24,098 nucleotides of DNA from CAJUPY01 sp051871275. GTDB taxonomy: Bacteria; Bacteroidota; Bacteroidia; Bacteroidales; Muribaculaceae. Positions 6,195 through 14,385 of this stretch are shown here, piece by piece; the first letter of the stretch is position 1; the number at the start of each line of letters is the position of its first letter. The notes under the pieces were generated by a model. The model had not been told where the DNA came from. It ran no database searches and saw only the letters and a list, made by a program, of their open reading frames with translations. Both the position numbers and the translations under genes were made by a program. The stretch lies in NCBI GenBank assembly GCA_051871275.1, contig JBJECR010000002.1, forward strand, positions 1 through 24,098, given 5' to 3'.

Positions 6195-7478
6195 CTATAC
6201 GTTTCCGGCAATAGCAATTTTTATGTTTGATAAGTCAAAATATTTTTCTGTCATCAAACGTATTTCAGCGGGTGTTATATTTTCCAATACGTCAATAGTG
6301 GAACTGAAGAAAGAATTTGGGAGCGAATTTTTGTGGCAGGAAATGTAATAGTCCAATGAGGCGAATAAATTTTCTGATGTATTTGCTAAAATAGACATAT
6401 AAAACTTTCTTACAGATGCTATTTCTTCCTGAGAAATAGGTTCGTCTTTCATTATTCGTATTTGAGAGACAGTTTCTTCAGTAACTTTATTGGCAGTATT
6501 GCCGTCAAACTGAGAATTAATGCTTATAGCACAGCCTTCAAGCGACGAATAGATGTGAGAATGAATGCCGTATGTTAGTCCTTTTTCTTCTCGGATAACT
6601 TTGTTCAGTCTGCTTCCGAAGTATCCTCCCAGGGCGATTATGGCAATTTTAAGTGAAATATAGTCCGGGTTATGGGCATCAATCGTAGGAATAAGGATAT
6701 CCATAGAACTTTGCACCTGTTCCGGCAAAGAAATACATTCTGTTTTGGCACCGGTATTGTATGGCACCGGAATAAGGGTTTGTTTGATTGGATTGTCGGA
6801 AAAATCATAGTTGCTAAAAGTGTCGGTGATGTAAGACAACACTTCTTCTGTGATTTTTCCTGCAATAAAAATTTCAGGTTTTGTTTTGAGAATAATAGAG
6901 TTGTAACATTGGACAACTTCTTCCCGTTTGAGTTCTTTTATTTTGTCAATAGTTTGAATAGACTTAAATGCCGGGTGGTTTTCTCCAAAGAGTAGCTTTT
7001 TGCATAGCTTTTTAGACTGATACTGAACTGTTTGAGCCTCAATACTTTTGTTTGCAACATATTTCTTTAGCTGGTTTTCAAACTCATTTTCCGGGAAAGT
7101 GGAGCAAGTGAGTATTTGCGTCATAATGGGCAATATCTGCGGCAATGTCCTATTCAGTGCAGTGACGCTCATAGTGGTGAAATGAGCATCACAGGAAACG
7201 TTTATTCTTGAGCCGTAGAAATCAAAAAATTCCGTTATTTCATCTGCGGAAAGCTTCTCTGTGCCGCTGAAAAACATTTTTGTCATGATTTCCGGGGCAG
7301 TGGCATTCTCAACATCAAACTTGCCGCCATTCCAAACGAGTACAATTTTGCACACGTCTTCATCACCACGGTTTATTATGTTTAGCTTTATACCATTCTG
7401 AAGTGTTATAGATGTGATTTCAGGCAGATTAAGTGCTTTGAAATCAAATACTTCAGGTGAAATAGTTCTGTCAAGCAT
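6195..7478 (-). CDS. M16-family (insulinase-like) peptidase homologue lacking the catalytic motif
   Basis: A 427-residue protein with the two-lobed M16B plan: an N-terminal lobe (about 1-210), and a C-terminal lobe with the strong signature GGYFGSRLNKVIREEKGLTY. In active members HxxEH binds zinc just before a segment like MLFKGT. Here the aligned residues 63-67 are E-I-M-T-K, directly before MFFSGT, so both His and the catalytic Glu are gone. It is therefore very likely a non-catalytic subunit, like the inactive halves of mitochondrial processing peptidase, or a binding protein. No active M16 partner is present in the window. No signal peptide is seen, so it looks cytoplasmic. It starts 3 bp after kdsB ends. 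Confidence 0.85.
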   Translation of the reverse strand: MLDRTISPEVFDFKALNLPEITSITLQNGIKLNIINRGDEDVCKIVLVWNGGKFDVENATAPEIMTKMFFSGTEKLSADEITEFFDFYGSRINVSCDAHFTTMSVTALNRTLPQILPIMTQILTCSTFPENEFENQLKKYVANKSIEAQTVQYQSKKLCKKLLFGENHPAFKSIQTIDKIKELKREEVVQCYNSIILKTKPEIFIAGKITEEVLSYITDTFSNYDFSDNPIKQTLIPVPYNTGAKTECISLPEQVQSSMDILIPTIDAHNPDYISLKIAIIALGGYFGSRLNKVIREEKGLTYGIHSHIYSSLEGCAISINSQFDGNTANKVTEETVSQIRIMKDEPISQEEIASVRKFYMSILANTSENLFASLDYYISCHKNSLPNSFFSSTIDVLENITPAEIRLMTEKYFDLSNIKIAIAGNV

Positions 7479-7481
7479 AGG

Positions 7482-8231
7482 TTACAGGCAAAACATTTGT
7501 TTGGCTTTTTCAAGGTCTTCCGGAGTGTCAATGCCGATAGTGGGCGAATCTGTAAGAGCCACCTTGATTTTGTATCCGTTTTCTATCCAACGAAGTTGCT
7601 CGAGTGATTCCGCAATTTCAAGAGAAGACTGTGGCAATTGCGTGATTTGATTTAAAACATCACCGCGATAAGCATACATTCCTACATGGATAAAGAAATC
7701 TCTGTTGTCCAGCCATTCTTGCCATTTGTAGTTTCTCACGTATGGAAGGATAGCACGGCTGAAATAAATGGCATAATTTGATTTGTCAAAAATAACTTTT
7801 ACCTTGTTAGGGTCAAAAACACCTTCAAAGCCACCGGATTTGTCGTATTGCCTTGCGAGTGTTGCTATTTGAGTGGTTTTATCATCAAAGCAACTCTTTA
7901 TTTCTGCAATTTGTTCAGGTGCCACGAATGGTTCATCGCCTTGGATATTTATCACGATGTTTGCATCAGTATCAATTGTTTTATATGCTTCATTCACTCT
8001 ATCGGTTCCGCTTTTGTGGTTCGCGGAAGTCATTATGACTTTGCCTCCAAAAGCAGTGACTGCATCATAGATACGATTATCATCTGTAGCCACATATACT
8101 TCGTCAAGTTCTTTGCAAACTTGGCGATATACTCTTTCTATCATAGTCATTCCACCGATATCAGCCAATGGCTTTCCGGGAAAACGACTTGATGCGTATC
8201 TTGCAGGGATTATTCCTATAAATTTGTTCAT
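7482..8231 (-). CDS. kdsB: 3-deoxy-manno-octulosonate cytidylyltransferase (CMP-Kdo synthetase)
   Basis: A cytosolic enzyme that activates Kdo with CTP to give CMP-Kdo, the donor for the inner core of lipopolysaccharide. Motifs: the nucleotide-binding PARYASSRFPGKPL (9-22), SGTDRVNEA (74-82), the metal-binding NIQGDEPF (95-102), and SRAILPY further on. Its 249 residues fit the family. Its start overlaps the stop of the upstream ThiE-like gene by 4 bases (ATGA), implying translational coupling, and the M16 homologue follows 3 bp later. It shows that the host makes Kdo-containing LPS. Confidence 0.96.
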   Translation of the reverse strand: MNKFIGIIPARYASSRFPGKPLADIGGMTMIERVYRQVCKELDEVYVATDDNRIYDAVTAFGGKVIMTSANHKSGTDRVNEAYKTIDTDANIVINIQGDEPFVAPEQIAEIKSCFDDKTTQIATLARQYDKSGGFEGVFDPNKVKVIFDKSNYAIYFSRAILPYVRNYKWQEWLDNRDFFIHVGMYAYRGDVLNQITQLPQSSLEIAESLEQLRWIENGYKIKVALTDSPTIGIDTPEDLEKAKQMFCL

Positions 8232-8749
8232 GATTGTTTTTTACTTATTACCACGCCGTCTATGCCGGCATCTATGAGAGAATCTATTTTATCTGCATCA
8301 AACGATTCAATTTCAGTCACGAGATGAATATCAACTTTAGCATTTTCAACTTGAGACGAAAAGTTCTTATACCATTCATAGTCTTTTCCTGATGGAAGGG
8401 TTACATAGTCAATATCAGCTGATTTAAGTGAGATTACTTCCATAGGAGAAATCACATTGCAGCCAATTATTGGTTCTGCCCCGAGCTTTTCGCGTATCTG
8501 AGCAGGATGTATATCGCTGTTTGTGAGGTGTATGCCATGGCACTTAATGTCTTCTAACAGCGAAAGATTATTTTCAACAATAAGAAAAATCTGCTTTTCA
8601 TTACAAAGCTCAACGAGTTTCTGCAAATCCCCTGAAACGTATTCTCCGGAAAGAGATAGCTGAATCCACAATACGTCATCATGTTCTATCAGTTCTGAGC
8701 ACACGTCAAATGCTTTGTCTGCGGTAGTTTCAACTCTGTGTATAAACAT
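8228..8749 (-). CDS. Degenerate thiamine-phosphate-synthase-like (ThiE/TenI fold) protein
   Basis: A 173-residue predicted TIM-barrel protein. Its best signature is GIHLTNSDIHPAQIREKLG (72-90) followed by IIGCNVISPMEV, equivalent to the ThiE pattern (G-hHL-D-R-lG-IG-S-H). It ends AGIDGVVISK, like the last strand of the barrel. The ThiE phosphate and substrate motif of type GPhFxTxTK is absent (the region reads YVTLPSGKDYEWYKN), and the N-terminal part with the pyrimidine-binding residues is short; ThiE and TenI are usually about 200 residues or more. No other thiamine gene or visible TPP riboswitch is nearby. It sits between a DUF4923 gene and kdsB, so a role unrelated to thiamine is plausible. 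Confidence 0.65.
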   Translation of the reverse strand: MFIHRVETTADKAFDVCSELIEHDDVLWIQLSLSGEYVSGDLQKLVELCNEKQIFLIVENNLSLLEDIKCHGIHLTNSDIHPAQIREKLGAEPIIGCNVISPMEVISLKSADIDYVTLPSGKDYEWYKNFSSQVENAKVDIHLVTEIESFDADKIDSLIDAGIDGVVISKKQS

Positions 8750-8762
8750 AAGTAATTTGCGA

Positions 8763-9410
8763 TTATTGTTTTTTCAATTTGAAACCGACAGTTATTCCAT
8801 CGTAACTGTTTAGTAGAGTTGATGCGGTCTTGAGGGTTGTATTATTAGAGTAATTGGCAACCTTTTCAACGAGCGTCATAAGTTTTGTGGCATCAAAAGT
8901 GAGTGACAATTCGTTTGTGTAAGACTTTGATATATATGCAGTCATTGTTCCTACGTTTACCTTGCCTAATGCTTGGAAACTAAACACGTAATTGCCGGAT
9001 TCATCAATAGAAATTGTTCCTTTTGCAGTGATTTTTTTTACGGTCATCGTGAATGTAGAGTCTTCTGCAAACTGAACCTTAAGTCCTGTGATTCCGGAGC
9101 GAGTGTAAAAAGGAAGTATTTTCTGCTCTATGCTTGAGGCTGCAGCAGCACCGCCGGCTTGTTGGAGAAGATTGTCAGACTTGAAAGAAACTGCCGGTGC
9201 GGAATATTTCCATGTTCCAACTAAATCTTTGAGTTCTACTTTTTGGGAACCAATCACGGCACTAATCACGCTGCCAATGCTTGAAGTTGTTGTAGATGTA
9301 GAGTCGGAAGATAAAACTTTGCCTAAGGCTTCTTTTATGTCAAAAGCACTGCAAGTGAAAGAGTTGCAGGCAACTAATGCTACTAATAAGCTAAAAAAGA
9401 TTTTTTTCAT
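8763..9410 (-). CDS. DUF4923-family secreted protein
   Basis: A 215-residue exported protein of unknown function. The N-terminus MKKIFFSLLVALVACNSFTCSA is a signal peptide. Two readings are possible: cleavage after Ala22 (CSA), or lipidation at Cys15, since LVAC matches a lipobox. After a Ser/Thr-rich linker (about 34-45) comes the conserved segment VELKDLVGTWKYSAPAVSFKS, which I associate with the Bacteroidales DUF4923 family. The rest alternates short strands (FTMTVKKITAKGTISIDESG, VFSFQALGKV) and suggests a lipocalin-like beta barrel. It lies 11 bp after the dehydratase gene and 13 bp before the ThiE-like gene. Confidence 0.8.
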   Translation of the reverse strand: MKKIFFSLLVALVACNSFTCSAFDIKEALGKVLSSDSTSTTTSSIGSVISAVIGSQKVELKDLVGTWKYSAPAVSFKSDNLLQQAGGAAAASSIEQKILPFYTRSGITGLKVQFAEDSTFTMTVKKITAKGTISIDESGNYVFSFQALGKVNVGTMTAYISKSYTNELSLTFDATKLMTLVEKVANYSNNTTLKTASTLLNSYDGITVGFKLKKQ

Positions 9411-9421
9411 TTTTGTATGTA

Positions 9422-11413
9422 TTAATTGTTTGTGTTATTTATTTCATTGTCAAGTGTTTGCCATTTGGAGTTTTCGCTTTTGTATTCCGGAACGAGTTTT
9501 TTTAGTGTACGTACTGTTTGTTCTTCGTCATCGGAATAGACGTAATTTTTAAGTTTATCCATCAGCTCGGTGACATGTTTATAGTCGTATTGAACAGTGA
9601 TGGATTTCATAATTTTTTTATTTGTGGTAGGGATGCTCTTTTCTTTGTCGTAGAGGAGTTCTTCAAAGAGTTTTTCTCCCGGCCTCAGACCGGTTTCAAT
9701 TATTTTAATATCCTTATCTACAGTAAGTCCGGCAAGGGTAATCATTGTTTTTGCAAGGTCGTAAATTTTTACAGGTGTACCCATGTCAAAGATATATATT
9801 TCACCACCTTCGCCAATGCAAGAAGCTTCAAGGACAAGCGAACAAGCTTCATCAATTGTCATAAAATATCGGATTATATTTTTATCCGTTATTGTTACGG
9901 GTCCACCGGTTTCTATTTGCTTTTTGAACAGAGGAATTACGGAACCATTTGAGCCAAGTACATTCCCGAAGCGAGTGGTAATAAACTGAGTTTTTTCGGA
10001 TTTATTCTGTGTGTGGAATAATGATTGCACATAAATTTCAGCTGCACGCTTGGTTGCGCCCATAACATTTGTAGGGTTCACGGCTTTATCTGTAGAAACC
10101 ATAATAAATTTCTTTACACCGTATTTAATAGCGAGATCCGCTATAACCTTTGTGCCGAAAATATTATTCTTCACTGCCTCTGTAGGATTAAACTCCATCA
10201 TGGGAACATGCTTATACGCCGCAGCGTGGAGAACAATGTCCGGGCTATGCTTTTCAAACAGTTTGTCCATGATGCTGAAATCCGTAATATCGGAAATAAC
10301 GTATTCTGCAGGCACGTTTTTAAAATTCTCATTCAGTTCAAGCATGAGTGAGTGCATAGGTGTTTCCGCTTGGTCCACGAGAATAATTTTTCCCGGATTC
10401 ATGTCTGCTACTTGACGTGTTATTTCGCTTCCGATAGAGCCGGCAGCACCTGTAATCAACACGTTTTTGCCATTTATGAAGTTTGCCAGGTGATTGCGAT
10501 TTATTCGTATTTGTCTGCGTCCGAGCAAATCTTCAATTTTTATTCTTTCAACGTGTGCGGTGGAAGACGTTCCCTCATTGCTGATAAATTCGGAAACGTG
10601 ATTTATCATAAACAGTTTGAATCCATTACGGAGCAGAATGTCTGCATAGTCAGTTTTGATTATATCAAAAAGTTTGTCCGGAATCAAAATGCTGTCACAC
10701 TCGTATTCTGTCAAAACTTTTTTCAGGCTTTCTTCCGAGAAAGGAAAAATTTTAAAACCGTTTACGGTGTTAACTTTTGAAGAAGCCACTTTTTCCGTGC
10801 TCAGAATTGCCTGTGGATTGTATCTTCTCGGCTGTTCGTTTTTTAGAGTGTGAGCAAGAGTTATAGTGCTGATGTCATTGCCGAAAATAATAATGGGTAA
10901 GCTATTACCGACCTTATCTACATGCAAAGAGTATAAGTGCTTGGTGATAAGACGCATACACATCATCATTGTGAAAGACATAAATCCTGCCACAAAGATA
11001 TTCCAAATGCTGAAATATCTGATTCCTGTAATGTTATCTATGAGGAGCGCTGTAAAAATGAGGGATAATGAAGCAGACGCAACGAGGATTGCAGTCTTGG
11101 ACATATCCTCAATTATAGGGAGGCGGATTGTGTATTTGTAATTCTTTACAAGCAGATTTAAGAATAAATACACTCCGGATACTATTATTATCTTTGTAGG
11201 AAGAGCGTATGGAAAGCTATCTATGTTTTCAGTGGGATTCCCGTTAAATGCAACTACGAGCCAATAGCATATAGCACTTAAAGCAGTGTCAACAAACAGC
11301 ACAAAAGCCTGTGGTGCTGACCTTTGCTTGAAAAGGTCTATAAAAAGGAATGTCAGTATTAAATCAATAAATTTTGTCCACAAAGACTTATGTTCATTGT
11401 TATGCTCTTTCAT
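9422..11413 (-). CDS. Membrane-anchored nucleotide-sugar 4,6-dehydratase (CapD/WbpM/PglF type)
   Basis: An inner-membrane enzyme, probably a UDP-GlcNAc 4,6-dehydratase that starts the pathway to N-acetylated deoxy sugars for capsule, O-antigen or protein glycans. Four predicted membrane helices lie at about 36-57, 73-90, 106-125 and 134-155. A CoA-binding-like domain (about 170-300) ends in EDLLGRR. The SDR catalytic domain begins NVLITGAAGSIGSE (TGAAGSIG at 321-328), has HAAAYKHVPMME and the active-site set STDKAVNPTNVMGATKR (440-456), and ends near LRPGEKLFEELL. At 663 residues it is the full-length form. It is the first gene of a six-gene operon that also holds kdsB. The exact sugar product cannot be read from the sequence. 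Confidence 0.9.
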   Translation of the reverse strand: MKEHNNEHKSLWTKFIDLILTFLFIDLFKQRSAPQAFVLFVDTALSAICYWLVVAFNGNPTENIDSFPYALPTKIIIVSGVYLFLNLLVKNYKYTIRLPIIEDMSKTAILVASASLSLIFTALLIDNITGIRYFSIWNIFVAGFMSFTMMMCMRLITKHLYSLHVDKVGNSLPIIIFGNDISTITLAHTLKNEQPRRYNPQAILSTEKVASSKVNTVNGFKIFPFSEESLKKVLTEYECDSILIPDKLFDIIKTDYADILLRNGFKLFMINHVSEFISNEGTSSTAHVERIKIEDLLGRRQIRINRNHLANFINGKNVLITGAAGSIGSEITRQVADMNPGKIILVDQAETPMHSLMLELNENFKNVPAEYVISDITDFSIMDKLFEKHSPDIVLHAAAYKHVPMMEFNPTEAVKNNIFGTKVIADLAIKYGVKKFIMVSTDKAVNPTNVMGATKRAAEIYVQSLFHTQNKSEKTQFITTRFGNVLGSNGSVIPLFKKQIETGGPVTITDKNIIRYFMTIDEACSLVLEASCIGEGGEIYIFDMGTPVKIYDLAKTMITLAGLTVDKDIKIIETGLRPGEKLFEELLYDKEKSIPTTNKKIMKSITVQYDYKHVTELMDKLKNYVYSDDEEQTVRTLKKLVPEYKSENSKWQTLDNEINNTNN

Positions 11414-11441
11414 TTCTTATGAGTGTTTTCATTTATAATTG

Positions 11442-11449
11442 CAAATATA
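11442..11449 (-). promoter_or_regulatory. Putative -7 promoter box of the dehydratase-kdsB operon
   Basis: TATATTTG on the minus strand is a perfect match to TAnnTTTG. It would start transcription about 23 nt before the dehydratase ATG. I find no clear TTTG at the expected -33 position. No terminator separates this operon from radC upstream, so read-through is possible. Confidence 0.45.
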
Positions 11450-11518
11450 CGCAATTTACTTGAATAATTGGCATTTCTTGTGTTTTTTAAGCCTTTTATA
11501 GGCGATTCGGAACCATTT

Positions 11519-12235
11519 TCACATCAGTCCTTCGTCCATAAAAGAGAAATAGTTTCCCTGTCCCACTATTATGTGATCCAGTACTTTTATTTCCAAAAGT
11601 TCAGCAGCGGATTTTATCTTGTTCGTAAGGACTTTGTCTGCACTGCTGGGTGTGATATTTCCCGAAGGGTGATTATGGACGAGTATTAAACTGGATGATA
11701 ATTTGTCAATAGCGGACTTAATAACGATTTTTACGTCAACAAGTGTGGCTGCAGTACCGCCTGTGCTGATGCAGTCCATAGATGTCACTTTGGAGGCACG
11801 GCTGAGGTGGAGTATCCAGAATTGCTCATGTGTGAGGTTTTCCAGTTTTGTTCTCATTATGTTATAAACATCTTTTGAACTCTGTATTTTAGGGTCTTTT
11901 TGTCCCTCAGACTCTAATGCTCTCTGGCATCTTCTACCCAGTTCTATAGAAGCCGCTAATGATGTTGCTTTTGCTAATCCAATGCCGGAATATTTAGATG
12001 AAAGCTCCGATATCGTCATTTTGGCGAGTTTGTCCAAGCGATTGTCTATGTCTGAAAGAATTTCCTGGCTTAAGCTGATTACGGATTTGCCTTTAAGTCC
12101 GCTGCCAAAAATTATTGCGAGGAGTTCTGCATCGCTCAGAGTTGCAATGCCATACTTTTGTGCTTTTTCTCTTGGCTTGTCGTCTTCTGCCAGGTCACAA
12201 ATGCGGGGTGTATAATTTTTGGACGCTTTTTCCAT
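11519..12235 (-). CDS. radC: RadC-family JAB/MPN+ protein
   Basis: A 238-residue protein with an N-terminal UPF0758 helix-hairpin-helix region (about 10-105, including LSDAELLAIIFGSG and KYSGIGLAKA) and a C-terminal JAMM metalloprotease-like domain. The metal ligands are visible as HNHPSGNITPSSAD (His187, His189, Asp200), with Glu137 upstream in THEQFWILHL. RadC was first linked to DNA repair; its biochemical role remains unsettled. It is the last gene of a run with a PcrA helicase, lying one base after the GT2 gene. In 11450-11518 downstream there is no proper terminator, only a 4-bp hairpin without a T run. Confidence 0.93.
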   Translation of the reverse strand: MEKASKNYTPRICDLAEDDKPREKAQKYGIATLSDAELLAIIFGSGLKGKSVISLSQEILSDIDNRLDKLAKMTISELSSKYSGIGLAKATSLAASIELGRRCQRALESEGQKDPKIQSSKDVYNIMRTKLENLTHEQFWILHLSRASKVTSMDCISTGGTAATLVDVKIVIKSAIDKLSSSLILVHNHPSGNITPSSADKVLTNKIKSAAELLEIKVLDHIIVGQGNYFSFMDEGLM

Positions 12236-12236
12236 G

Positions 12237-13232
12237 TTATTTTCCTTTCCTCAAAAGTATTTCCTCTTCTATATTTCTGCCTTTACCCAAAACTATTTTC
12301 TTCACAAAAGCATAAATAAATCCTGTGCCGTAGCCTCCAAGCTGGATAATGCTTGCAGGTATTGATTTCAGTGCTATGACAACTGATTTTGTGGATAAAA
12401 GTGAGAAAATAAATATGAGGATGAAGTATGCCGCAAGTGGGGCTATGCACCATGGATTTATAAATATTGCCGAGATAATCATTGCAACTGTTGCAATAAC
12501 GAAAAGTGCCGGCAGGGTGTGAACAAGTTTCAGTGAATCCGGGTACAATAATTTTAACGTGATTCTGGACATTCCGAATACATATACTTGTCGCAGAAAT
12601 TTTTTGAAATCCACACGTCTTTTATGATATACAAATGCATCTGTAAATAGGGCGATTGAAAAGACTGCTTTGCGGATGCGAGTACTCATATCTATGTCCT
12701 CGGAAAACATTTCTCTGAATCCTCCCACTGTTTCATAAACTTTTCTTGAAAAGCCCATATTGAATGTGCGAGGGACAAACTTTTCCATAGATATTTTTCC
12801 ACCGCGTATTCCACCTGTTGTCAGAAAAGATGTCATAGAGTAATTGATAGCTTTCTGAGTGGTGGTGAAAGAATCATGTGCGGCATCCGGACCGCCAAAA
12901 CAGTCGGTAGGATTTTCTTTCAGGCAATTTTCCAATACGTCAAAATATTGTTCCGGAATCACACAGTCTGAATCAAAGAATATGAAATAGTCTCCGGTTG
13001 CATTCTCCATACCTACGTTTCTTGCAATGGAACGGCCTTCATTTTCTTTGTAAATATATGTGATGGGGAATGAATCTTTGTATTCTGCTATAGCGGAATC
13101 GCATTTCTGTGTAGAACCGTCTTCCACTATCACGAGTTCAAAGTTTTTAACGGTTTGCTTGTCAAGGCTTTGGAGTAAGTCCTCAACTTCCGCTATTCTA
13201 TTGTAAACCGGTACTATAATTGAAAATTTCAT
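12237..13232 (-). CDS. Family 2 glycosyltransferase with C-terminal membrane helices
   Basis: A 331-residue GT-A fold enzyme. The nucleotide-sugar site is shown by FSIIVPVYNR (3-12) and VEDGS (36-40), the metal-binding DxD by FFDSD (85-89), and the acceptor/base region by EDIDMSTRIRK (178-188). Two or three hydrophobic helices fill about 240-310 and tether it to the inner membrane, so it probably acts on a lipid-linked or membrane acceptor at the cytoplasmic face. Donor and acceptor cannot be assigned. It follows nspC by 13 bp and ends one base before radC, an unexpected place for a lone glycosyltransferase. Confidence 0.88.
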   Translation of the reverse strand: MKFSIIVPVYNRIAEVEDLLQSLDKQTVKNFELVIVEDGSTQKCDSAIAEYKDSFPITYIYKENEGRSIARNVGMENATGDYFIFFDSDCVIPEQYFDVLENCLKENPTDCFGGPDAAHDSFTTTQKAINYSMTSFLTTGGIRGGKISMEKFVPRTFNMGFSRKVYETVGGFREMFSEDIDMSTRIRKAVFSIALFTDAFVYHKRRVDFKKFLRQVYVFGMSRITLKLLYPDSLKLVHTLPALFVIATVAMIISAIFINPWCIAPLAAYFILIFIFSLLSTKSVVIALKSIPASIIQLGGYGTGFIYAFVKKIVLGKGRNIEEEILLRKGK

Positions 13233-13245
13233 ATTTATTTGAAGG

Positions 13246-14385
13246 TTAATCCATTCGGTTTTTGTAGTCTTCGTATGTGAAATGCCTCAAGCACTCTATG
13301 TTTCCGTCTGAATGACAGAATAAAATGTCCGGGTGCTGTATTCCGTTAAACATATTTGTTTTGACGGTTGTGTAATGATTCATATCCTCAAGAGTCAGTT
13401 TGTCGCCCGGTTTCAGCGGCTCTTTAAAGTACCAGAATCCTTTGAAATCTCCGCTTAGGCATGAATTGCCTCCAAGGCGGTATGCATTTTCTCCTTCTTC
13501 ATGCACACTTTCCGTGATGATTGGCATATATGGCATTTCCAGTGTGTCCGGCATGTGGCAAGCAAAAGAAGCATCTATGATTGCAGTTTTAATTCCCTGA
13601 TTTTCAACTATATCTACAACAGAAGTGATTAAATCGCCTGTTCTCCACATAAAGGCACTGCCGGGCTCCATAATCACCTTCAGCCATGGGTATCTGCTTT
13701 TAAAATCTTTTAAGAGGTTAATCAAATGTTCCACATCGTACCCTTCGCGTGTCACCAAATGTCCTCCGCCCATATTCACCCATTTGATAGCAGGCAAATA
13801 TTTTCCAAACTGTTCTTCAAATGCAGTGAGGACTTTTTCAAGGTCAAAAGATGTGGACTCGCACAGTTGATGAAAATGAAGTCCTTCTATTCCTTCAGGA
13901 AGTTTTTCTCCTATCATTTCTGCTGTCACACCGAAACGTGAACCGGGAAGTGCAGGATTGTATATGTCTGTTTCAATTACGGAACATTGCGGGTTAACTC
14001 TAAGTCCTGCGGAAACGGACTCATTATGCTTGTTCCATTTGTCAAGAGTCTGTTTATGCTGTTTAAATTGCGATATGGAGTTAAATGTTATATGTGTGCT
14101 GCCTTTAAGAAATTTCCGGATAGTATCAGGCGTATAGACAGGGCAATAACTATGTACTTTTTTATGTAAATATTCATTACCAAGTAGCAGTTCATTAAGA
14201 GAACTTGCTGTGGAGGCAAAGCCGTATTCGCAAAGGATGGAAAAAGTTTTCCAGAGAGCATTTGCTTTGAATGCCATAATTATTTCCACACCGGCTTGCT
14301 TGCGGATGTAGTCTATAAGGTCTAAATTTCTTCTTATTCTGTCTTCATAGACAATGTAATAAGGAGTAGGGTATGTGCTTAGCAT
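13246..14385 (-). CDS. nspC: Carboxynorspermidine/carboxyspermidine decarboxylase
   Basis: A PLP enzyme (alanine-racemase-like fold III) that decarboxylates carboxy(nor)spermidine to (nor)spermidine, the final step of the alternative polyamine route used by many gut bacteria. The PLP lysine is Lys40 in IIMAFKANALW. Other PLP-site motifs are LHFHQLCEST (169-178), NMGGGH (204-209) and MEPGSA (239-244). The C-terminal catalytic loop region carries DASFACHMPD and GGNSCLSGD. Its 379 residues match NspC and are shorter than related lysine decarboxylases. It overlaps the end of the helicase gene by 7 bases. The partner dehydrogenase (CASDH) is not in the window. Confidence 0.95.
   Translation of the reverse strand: MLSTYPTPYYIVYEDRIRRNLDLIDYIRKQAGVEIIMAFKANALWKTFSILCEYGFASTASSLNELLLGNEYLHKKVHSYCPVYTPDTIRKFLKGSTHITFNSISQFKQHKQTLDKWNKHNESVSAGLRVNPQCSVIETDIYNPALPGSRFGVTAEMIGEKLPEGIEGLHFHQLCESTSFDLEKVLTAFEEQFGKYLPAIKWVNMGGGHLVTREGYDVEHLINLLKDFKSRYPWLKVIMEPGSAFMWRTGDLITSVVDIVENQGIKTAIIDASFACHMPDTLEMPYMPIITESVHEEGENAYRLGGNSCLSGDFKGFWYFKEPLKPGDKLTLEDMNHYTTVKTNMFNGIQHPDILFCHSDGNIECLRHFTYEDYKNRMD

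Noticed and set aside
8228..8749. TPP riboswitch control of the ThiE-like gene
   Set aside because: Only 13 bp separate it from the upstream gene and no conserved THI-box sequence is visible.
9518..10780. Plus-strand open frames of about 140 codons (9518-9952, 10352-10780)
   Set aside because: They are the antisense of the dehydratase gene, rich in Phe, Cys and His, with no recognisable domain or start context.
11491..11503. Hairpin GCCT-TTTAT-AGGC after radC as a terminator
   Set aside because: Only four pairs, and no T run on the minus strand.
14379..14385. Frameshift or fusion between the helicase and nspC
   Set aside because: Both proteins have complete normal ends; the 7-base overlap is ordinary operon packing.
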